From DASUPK01 sp963747425 (GTDB taxonomy: Bacteria > Actinomycetota > Thermoleophilia > Solirubrobacterales > 70-9), in assembly GCA_963747425.1 (NCBI GenBank), contig CAVVFJ010000001.1, positions 124,001 through 188,000 on the forward strand: a stretch of DNA of 64,000 bases, given 5' to 3'. Position 1 is the first letter of the stretch. Every line of letters starts with the position of its first letter. The notes under the pieces were generated by a model. That model searched no databases, had not been told where the DNA came from, and was given only the letters and a program-made list of their open reading frames with translations. Positions 59,124 through 64,000 of this stretch are shown here, one piece after another. The position numbers were made by a program, and so were the translations under genes.

Positions 59124-59129
59124 ATCCTA
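59124..59129 (-). promoter_or_regulatory. -10-like hexamer TAGGAT for lemA, formed from the gatD stop codon
   Basis: On the minus strand the TAG stop of gatD (59129-59127) opens TAGGAT, which ends 6 nt before lemA ATG 59117. Confidence 0.5.
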
Positions 59130-59879
59130 TCCCGTTGACACCGCGCGCAACGCCGAAGCGTGAGCGTCGGCCTCGAGCCCGTCATCCAGCGGCTCGAGGT
59201 CGGGGAGGGTGCCCGTCCGGCGCTCGATGGCGAGGGCGATCAAGCGGTCGGCCAGCCAGGCGTTCTTGGGGAGGAGCGGACCGTGCAGGTATGTGCCGAT
59301 CAGGTTGAGCCGCTTGACGCCCTCGTAGCCGTCGCGGTCGTTGTTGCCGTGGCCGTGGAGAACGCGGCCCAGCGGCTCGGCGCCCGGGCCGAGGTGGGTG
59401 CGCCCGCCGTGGTTCTCGAAGCCTGCGAGCACGCTCGGTCGCTCACCCAGCTCCACCTCGATCGAGACGTTTCCGATCAGCCGCGGACCGGGCTCTCGGA
59501 CGGTCTCGAGGTCGGCGATCCCCAGGCCGGGAATGGACTGCTCGCCGAGCTCGTAGCGATGGCCGAGGAGCTGGTAGCCGCCGCAGACGGCCAGGAGGGC
59601 GGCGCCGTCCTCGACCGCCGAGGCGATCGCGTCGCGCTTCGTGCGCAGCATGTCCTCGGCCACGAGGACCTGGTCGCGGTCCTGGCCGCCGCCGATGTAG
59701 ATCAGATCGTGGTCCGCGGGCTCGAACCCGTCGCCCGGGCCGGCCGCCGCGTAGCGGAAGGGGATGCCGCGCCACTCGGCGCGCCGCTGGAGGAAGAGGA
59801 GGTTGCCGCGATCCGCGTAGATGTTCATCTGCTCGGGGTAGAGCGCGAGCAGACGCAGCTCCGGCGCGCCCGGGCTCAT
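59127..59879 (-). CDS. gatD: Lipid II glutaminyl synthase glutaminase subunit GatD
   Basis: Class I glutamine amidotransferase (CobB/CobQ type), 250 residues, providing ammonia to MurT for amidation of D-glutamate in lipid II. The catalytic Cys is in LLAVCGGYQLLGHRYE, the oxyanion/His region in FENHGGRTHLG, and the catalytic His in GTYLHGPLLPKN. LYPEQMNIYADRGNLLFLQR is the GatD N-terminal signature. It overlaps the methyltransferase gene by 4 nt, which in turn overlaps murT by 4 nt. Its stop forms the lemA -10 box. Confidence 0.93.
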   Translation of the reverse strand: MSPGAPELRLLALYPEQMNIYADRGNLLFLQRRAEWRGIPFRYAAAGPGDGFEPADHDLIYIGGGQDRDQVLVAEDMLRTKRDAIASAVEDGAALLAVCGGYQLLGHRYELGEQSIPGLGIADLETVREPGPRLIGNVSIEVELGERPSVLAGFENHGGRTHLGPGAEPLGRVLHGHGNNDRDGYEGVKRLNLIGTYLHGPLLPKNAWLADRLIALAIERRTGTLPDLEPLDDGLEADAHASALRAVSTG

Positions 59880-60613
59880 TGGGGGACCTCCATGAGGACG
59901 AGCGTGGAATCGGCCTCGTTCTCCCCGGAGCTGATCTGGCGCCTCCCGGCGGCGCGGAATCCGGCGTCCGCGCCCTCGTCCTCGAGCTCCTCATGGCTGA
60001 TCCGGTGGAGGATCTCGTCCTGGATGGCGCGCTCCATCCTGCCCTCCGGCGAGACGCGCTCGCGCAGGCGCCTGACGGTCAGGGATCGCTCACCCACCTG
60101 GACCCAGAGCGGCTCGCTCGAGTACACCCAGCCCTCCAGCTCGCGCATGTCGGGGAGGATTTGAGTGGAGGCTGTGCCCGAGCTCAGCATGGTGGATTCG
60201 TCGACGAGCGTCAGGGCGAGCGTCCCGCCGGGTGCCATCAGCTCTCGGAGGCGGGCCAGCAGAGGAGGGCGATCGGGGGCATCGAGGACCTGGATCACGT
60301 GCAGCGGGCCGATCACGAGCCTGGGCTGCGCCGGCAGCTGGAGCTCAGCGGGTGAGGCGAGATCGCCGCGGACCACCGAGAGCGAGACGCCGCGCCGGGC
60401 GGCCAGGCGCTCGAGCTCCGTGGCGAGGTCGGGATCACGCTCAACAGCGATCACCTCGTGTCCGTGGCCGGCCAGGTGGAGCGCGACGCGGCCGGCACCC
60501 GCACCGAGCTCGGCGACCGGGCCGCCGCCGGCCTCGGCGAGCTCGACCCAGACGGGCAGGTCAGCGCCGTAGGAGCCGAACTCGACCTCCTGCCAGATCG
60601 CCGGGCTCGTCAT
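59876..60613 (-). CDS. Class I SAM-dependent methyltransferase inserted between murT and gatD
   Basis: Rossmann-fold methyltransferase of 245 residues. The SAM-binding motif I is VAELGAGAGRVALHLAGHGH, with motif II IAVERD and motif III-like VIGPLHVIQVLD; only portions are diagnostic. A C-terminal region of about 90 residues (EGWVYSSEPLWVQVGERSL and on) is not recognised. It lies exactly between murT and gatD with ATGA-type 4-nt overlaps on both sides, so it is cotranslated with a cell-wall amidation complex. The substrate is unknown; a peptidoglycan or lipid-II intermediate is a guess. An open frame continues upstream over murT but homology starts at ATG 60613. Confidence 0.85.
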   Translation of the reverse strand: MTSPAIWQEVEFGSYGADLPVWVELAEAGGGPVAELGAGAGRVALHLAGHGHEVIAVERDPDLATELERLAARRGVSLSVVRGDLASPAELQLPAQPRLVIGPLHVIQVLDAPDRPPLLARLRELMAPGGTLALTLVDESTMLSSGTASTQILPDMRELEGWVYSSEPLWVQVGERSLTVRRLRERVSPEGRMERAIQDEILHRISHEELEDEGADAGFRAAGRRQISSGENEADSTLVLMEVPQ

Positions 60614-61986
60614 TGCCAGTAGTCCGCCGCGAGCCCGCGCTGCGCGAGCAGTGTCCGAAGCTCGAGCAGGGCGGTGTAGGTGGGAAGGGCGAAGAGCCGG
60701 CCGGGGGCGGCTGAGACCGCGGCGTCGACGGACGCCTCGATGGGCTCCATGACCTCGATCGCATCCTGCGGCCAGCCCGCGTACTTGAGGCGGAGCGCCA
60801 TCTCGGGCGCCCGCGTGCCCGCGCAGATCACGCGGCGCACCCCCTTCGACAGCAGCTCGAAGTCGGCGTCCCAGATCCAGGAGACGTCGCGGCCGTCCGC
60901 GATGCGGTCGTTGAGCGCCAGCCAGAGGTCGATCCCTCCGTTCGACGATTCGAGCGCCAGGGTGCGGAGCACCTCGTTCGCTCCGGCCGGGTTCTTGATC
61001 AGCAGGATCGACACGGGTTTGCCCGAGACCTCGATCGTCTCCACTCGGCCGAAGACCGCCCGCATCGATTCGAGGCCCTGACGCACCTGCTGGAGCGGGA
61101 TGCCCGAGCGAAGCCCAGCGGCGATCGCGGCCAGCGCGTTGTAGACGTTGTAGAGCCCGGGTAGAGGGAGCTCCAGCTCGAGCTCGCCCTCGGGAGTGGT
61201 GACGACCACGCTCGAGCCGGAGATGCCGTGCAGCTCGATCTCCGTCGCCGCGATGTCGGGCGCCGGGCGGTCGGCGTGGCAGTTGGGGCAGATGTAGTGG
61301 CCCAGGTGCCCGACGAAGGCGCGCTCGTAGGAGTACGGGGCGCCGCAGCGCCGGCAGTGCTTCGCATCGTGGGCGTGCTGGAGCTCCGGAAGCGCCTGGG
61401 TCGTGTCCTCGATCCCGAAGTAGGTGACGCCCGGGCGGCGGCGAAGCTCGCGATCCCTGCCGAGGTCCGCGATCAGGGGGTCGTCGGCGTTGAGGGCGAA
61501 CTCGCACGATCCCTCCAGCTCGGCCACCAGGACCGCCCACTCGTCGGCGAGCCGCTCGAGCTCGCCGTAGCGGTCGAGCTGGTCGCGGAAGAGATTGCCC
61601 AGCACCAGCAGGCGCGGGCGCAGGCGAGGCGCCACGCGGGGGAGCCAGGCCTCGTCGAGCTCGAAGAGGCCCTCGTCGCCGGACTGCTCGAGCAGGGCCG
61701 TCGCCACGCCCCAGTGCATGTTGGAGCCCGCCCGGTTGTGGATCGGCTCGCGCCCGGCGGCGTGCAGGATCCCGGCGATCATGCCCGCCGTGGTGGTCTT
61801 GCCGTTGGTCGAGCTGACGACGATCGAGCCGCGGTCGAGTTGCGAGGCGAGCCGATCGATCGCGTCCGGCGCCATCCGGACGAGCATGCGTCCGGGCAGC
61901 GTGGTGCCGCCGCCTCGCCCGCTGGCGCGGCTCAGGCTCCCGACTGCCTTGGCGAGGCCGCGCTTGGCGGCGAACAGGGCGCTCAT
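60610..61986 (-). CDS. murT: Lipid II isoglutaminyl synthase subunit MurT
   Basis: Mur-ligase-like partner of GatD, 458 residues, that activates D-glutamate of lipid II for amidation. The ATP loop VSSTNGKTTTAGMIAGIL, the substrate loop NRAGSNMHWG and the MurT-specific zinc ribbon (CRRCGAP ... CPNCHAD) are present; DUF1727 C-terminal domain motifs IKNPAGANEVLRTL and WDADFELL follow. TAACCT 9 nt before ATG on the minus strand suggests a leaderless mRNA. It is the first gene of murT-methyltransferase-gatD; amidation protects peptidoglycan cross-linking. Confidence 0.93.
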   Translation of the reverse strand: MSALFAAKRGLAKAVGSLSRASGRGGGTTLPGRMLVRMAPDAIDRLASQLDRGSIVVSSTNGKTTTAGMIAGILHAAGREPIHNRAGSNMHWGVATALLEQSGDEGLFELDEAWLPRVAPRLRPRLLVLGNLFRDQLDRYGELERLADEWAVLVAELEGSCEFALNADDPLIADLGRDRELRRRPGVTYFGIEDTTQALPELQHAHDAKHCRRCGAPYSYERAFVGHLGHYICPNCHADRPAPDIAATEIELHGISGSSVVVTTPEGELELELPLPGLYNVYNALAAIAAGLRSGIPLQQVRQGLESMRAVFGRVETIEVSGKPVSILLIKNPAGANEVLRTLALESSNGGIDLWLALNDRIADGRDVSWIWDADFELLSKGVRRVICAGTRAPEMALRLKYAGWPQDAIEVMEPIEASVDAAVSAAPGRLFALPTYTALLELRTLLAQRGLAADYWQ

Positions 61987-61995
61987 GGCGCCAGC

Positions 61996-62001
61996 AGGTT
62001 A
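61996..62001 (-). promoter_or_regulatory. -10-like hexamer TAACCT for murT
   Basis: On the minus strand TAACCT (62001-61996) ends 9 nt before ATG 61986. Confidence 0.5.
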
Positions 62002-62015
62002 GGGGCTGCCCCGCC

Positions 62016-62930
62016 TCAGGCCGGGGGCCCGGCCAGGGGACCCGTGGGCGCGATCACCCGGAGGGCACGCGGCAGCAGGCGGATCGTCGCGGGCAGGTCG
62101 GCGAGGTGCTCGCCGTCGGCATAGATCGCGAAGTCCTCGTCGGCGCTCACCTCGACCTCGGCGCCGCGAAGGACGGTGATCTCCTGGTTCTCGATCTGGG
62201 TCCCCTTGAACACCCTGGGCAGGCCCTTGAGGAATTGCAGCTTGCCGGTGTGCGCGGTGAGCACCACGTCGAGCAGGCCGTCGTCGAGCTCCGCGTTCGG
62301 CGCCACGAACATGCCGCCGCCGTAGGCGCGGCTGTTGGCGACCGCGACCGAGTATCCGAAGCACTCGGTTCGCTCGCCGTCCACGGTGACGGTGAATCTG
62401 TGCGGCTTCCAGGCGGCCAGGGTGCGGAGGGCGGCGTAGGCGTAGACGAGGTTGCCCTTGATGAACCGGGCCTCGTTGGCGATCCGGTTCGCCACCGAGT
62501 CGAAGCCGAACGAGGCGATGCAGAGGAAGCGCCTGTCATTGACCACGCCCACATCGATCTCGCGCGCCTGGCCGTCGGCAAGGATCGAGACCGCGCCCGC
62601 CGGCTCATTCGGGATGCGCAGCACGCGGCCCAGATCGTTGCCGCGACCGCCTGGGAGTATCCCCATCGGCGTCCCGGTCTGAGCGAGGGCGCCACCGACC
62701 TGGCCGACCAGGCCGTCGCCGCTCATCACCACCGGGATCTCCCCGTCGTCGGCCGCCTGGCGGGCCTCGCCGACGCCGTGCTCGAGGCTCTCGGTGCGCA
62801 CGACTCGGTAGAGGATGTCGCGGCGCCCCAGCTCCCGCTCGACCTCGGGCAGGAGCTTCAGGGTTCGTCCGCCCGCGGAGTGCGGGTTGACGAGCAGCAG
62901 GTGGCGACTCGGCTCGCTGATCCGGTGAAT
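62016..62930 (-). CDS. Lipid kinase of the diacylglycerol kinase family lacking a canonical start
   Basis: DAGK-fold lipid kinase. Motifs: phosphate-binding strand LLLVNPHSAGG near the start, MSGDGLVGQVGGAL, and GILPGGRGNDLGRVL. The C-terminal part ends in YADGEHL. The first in-frame GTG, at 62801, would remove the VNPHSAGG motif. Homology goes back to the codon after a TAG at 62933-62931; between them there is no ATG, GTG or TTG. The frame is identical to that of the upstream methyltransferase. I annotate from ATT 62930 (304 residues); initiation at this ATT, CTG initiation, or amber readthrough are the alternatives. Confidence 0.75.
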   Translation of the reverse strand: MHRISEPSRHLLLVNPHSAGGRTLKLLPEVERELGRRDILYRVVRTESLEHGVGEARQAADDGEIPVVMSGDGLVGQVGGALAQTGTPMGILPGGRGNDLGRVLRIPNEPAGAVSILADGQAREIDVGVVNDRRFLCIASFGFDSVANRIANEARFIKGNLVYAYAALRTLAAWKPHRFTVTVDGERTECFGYSVAVANSRAYGGGMFVAPNAELDDGLLDVVLTAHTGKLQFLKGLPRVFKGTQIENQEITVLRGAEVEVSADEDFAIYADGEHLADLPATIRLLPRALRVIAPTGPLAGPPA

Positions 62931-63569
62931 CTAGTTGCGCCGGGCCTCAGGCGGGCGGCGGGCGATGAAGTAGGTGCCCTCAGCGGCCTCACCGGTCGCC
63001 ACCTTCTCGAGCCGGGCCTTCCCGAATCCGCGCTCGAGCACGGCATCGGGCGTGTAGAAGGGCGTCTGCGGCCCCCAGCTGGCGGCGATGACCGCGTGGC
63101 CGCCGGGACGCAGGACGCGCGCGATCTCGCCGAAGAACGGCGGCATGTTGAGCTGCGCGACGAGGTCGAACGAATCGTCGTCGAAGGGCAGGCGCGCTGC
63201 GTCGGCGACCTTGAACGCGACCCGTCCCTCCGGGTCCAGGCCGATCCGGGCCTGTGCCCTTCGGATCATCTCGCCGGAGATGTCAACGCCGCGCACCCGG
63301 GCGTGGGGGAACTCACGCGCGATCAGCAGAGCACCGTCGCCGAGCCCGGTGCCGATGTCCAGCGCGCGTTCGGGCTCCGGGCGCACGTGCAGCAGCGCGG
63401 CCGCCAGCGGCGCCAGGTGGGCCGGGGAGCCTGCGGTCGTGCGGTCCTCCCAGCCCTGGGCGTTGCGGTCGAAGAAGCTCCGCATCGGCGCCCGGATCAG
63501 GGGCCAGCTCGCCGGGAACCTGGCGACGAGCGCGTTCAGGGCGCGCCCAATGACGAATCGAGCCTCCAT
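62931..63569 (-). CDS. Class I SAM-dependent methyltransferase
   Basis: Methyltransferase of 212 residues. SAM motif I is ALDIGTGLGDGALLIAREF, then VRGVDISGEMIRRAQARI, the acidic motif DAARLPFDDDSFDLV and RVLRPGGHAVI. This is the UbiE/Methyltransf_11 pattern acting on small molecules or lipids; the substrate is unknown. The upstream frame extends past 63569, but ATG 63569 is chosen because MEARFVIGRAL precedes the conserved domain well. It stops at TAG 62933-62931, in the same frame as the lipid kinase that follows. Divergent from the cyclophilin lipoprotein gene. Confidence 0.85.
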   Translation of the reverse strand: MEARFVIGRALNALVARFPASWPLIRAPMRSFFDRNAQGWEDRTTAGSPAHLAPLAAALLHVRPEPERALDIGTGLGDGALLIAREFPHARVRGVDISGEMIRRAQARIGLDPEGRVAFKVADAARLPFDDDSFDLVAQLNMPPFFGEIARVLRPGGHAVIAASWGPQTPFYTPDAVLERGFGKARLEKVATGEAAEGTYFIARRPPEARRN

Positions 63570-63595
63570 GGGGCGATCATCGCAGGCACCGGGAG

Positions 63596-63601
63596 TAGGC
63601 T
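63596..63601 (+). promoter_or_regulatory. -10-like hexamer TAGGCT before the cyclophilin gene
   Basis: TAGGCT ends 8 nt before TTG 63610, which supports that start over the TTG at 63601. Confidence 0.4.
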
Positions 63602-63609
63602 TGGGCGCC

Positions 63610-64000
63610 TTGAGCGTGGGGCGGACAGCGATTGCGGCCTCGCTGTCGCTAATCGCGATGGCGGGATGCGGCGGCGGGGGAGGGCAGAGCACGAGCGTGG
63701 CCCTGCCCGCCGGCTGCAGCGAGGTTTCCGCGCCGGCCGCGAAGCAGGTCCATCTGACGCGGCCGGCGGAGACCATTCACGGCCAGGCGACGGCGACCGT
63801 CGAGACGAGCTGTGGCAGCTTCGAGATCGCGCTCGATGTGGCACGAGCGCCGAAGACCACATCCTCCTTTGCCTATCTTGCTCGCCAGGGTGCCTACGAC
63901 GACACGCTCTTCCACCGAATCGTGCCGGGCTTCGTGATCCAGGGCGGCGACCCGACGGGAACCGGTGCCGGCGGTCCCGGATATTTCGTCGATGAGCCGC
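63610..64000 (+). CDS. Cyclophilin-type peptidyl-prolyl isomerase lipoprotein (3' end cut by the window)
   Basis: Partial gene: 130 codons are inside the window and it continues past 64000. The signal peptide ends in the lipobox IAMAGC, so it is a lipoprotein. After a Gly/Ser linker the cyclophilin domain begins: TVETSCGSFEIAL, FAYLARQGAYDDTLFHRIVP, then GFVIQGGDPTGTG (active-site region). It accelerates Pro isomerisation of exported proteins. The start is TTG 63610, which agrees with the -10-like TAGGCT; GTG 63616 is a second possibility. Confidence 0.9.
   Translation, partial: MSVGRTAIAASLSLIAMAGCGGGGGQSTSVALPAGCSEVSAPAAKQVHLTRPAETIHGQATATVETSCGSFEIALDVARAPKTTSSFAYLARQGAYDDTLFHRIVPGFVIQGGDPTGTGAGGPGYFVDEP

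Noticed and set aside
62931..62933. Treating the TAG as proven readthrough and annotating a methyltransferase-kinase fusion.
   Set aside because: No readthrough signal is visible, and an unusual start codon explains the data equally well; kept as a hypothesis only.

Overview
The window is a gene-dense, high-GC chromosomal segment with no insertion sequences, phage genes, CRISPR arrays or rRNA. Gene content points to an actinobacterium: an actinobacterial integration host factor (mIHF) followed by gmk, rpoZ and coaBC downstream of the pyrimidine operon, a CysO-type sulfur carrier ending in AVAGG, a MurT/GatD pair, MprAB-like two-component genes, and thpR-recA-recX. LL-diaminopimelate aminotransferase, pyrK/pyrD in place of pyrF, and a PyrR-binding RNA hairpin suggest a deep-branching lineage. 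My best guess is class Thermoleophilia (Solirubrobacterales or Gaiellales); that placement is inference.

Layout. 0-5 kb (minus strand): HIT protein, phosphomannomutase, metallo-beta-lactamase hydrolase and lipid kinase in tandem, with CorA upstream. 5-7.4 kb: a SAM-I riboswitch with its own intrinsic terminator controls a threonine-synthase-family enzyme, followed by a CysO-like sulfur carrier. 7.4-8.6 kb: tRNA-Arg(CCG) and RNase Z. 8.6-18.1 kb: pyrR-pyrB-pyrC-isochorismatase-like hydrolase-carA-carB-pyrK-pyrD, almost all joined by 4-nt overlaps and headed by a PyrR-binding hairpin over the Shine-Dalgarno. 18.1-21.5 kb: mihF, gmk, rpoZ, coaBC, a TPR protein and dtd. 21.5-29.7 kb: the translation and RNA operon rimP-nusA-infB-DUF503-rbfA-nrnA-truB-ribF-rpsO. 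29.7-35.2 kb: redox proteins, pnp, M16 peptidase. 35.2-40.3 kb: dapB, amidase, dapA, RNase J, NTF2-like protein. 40.3-42.7 kb (minus): a two-component system with a terminator. 42.7-50.5 kb: ftsK, cinA, a lipoprotein, thpR, recA, recX, a cupredoxin and a small HTH protein. 50.5-58.6 kb: miaB, miaA, dapF, dapL, a membrane protein, a GH114-like secreted protein, hflX and dut. 58.5-63.6 kb (minus): lemA, gatD, a methyltransferase, murT, a lipid kinase and a second methyltransferase. At 63.6 kb a cyclophilin lipoprotein begins and runs off the window.

Four things stand out. (1) The SAM-riboswitch / threonine-synthase homologue / sulfur-carrier unit looks like a homocysteine-forming route rather than plain threonine synthesis. 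(2) The DapF homologue has Ser in place of both catalytic Cys residues and sits next to dapL. (3) A lipid kinase has no ATG, GTG or TTG start and lies in frame behind a single TAG stop from an upstream methyltransferase. (4) NusA has a Cys/His zinc-knuckle-like motif and an acidic repeat tail. Window-wide, a TANNNT hexamer sits 6-10 nt before 22 start codons, which predicts extensive leaderless transcription; in five of these the TAG stop codon of the previous gene forms the first half of the hexamer.
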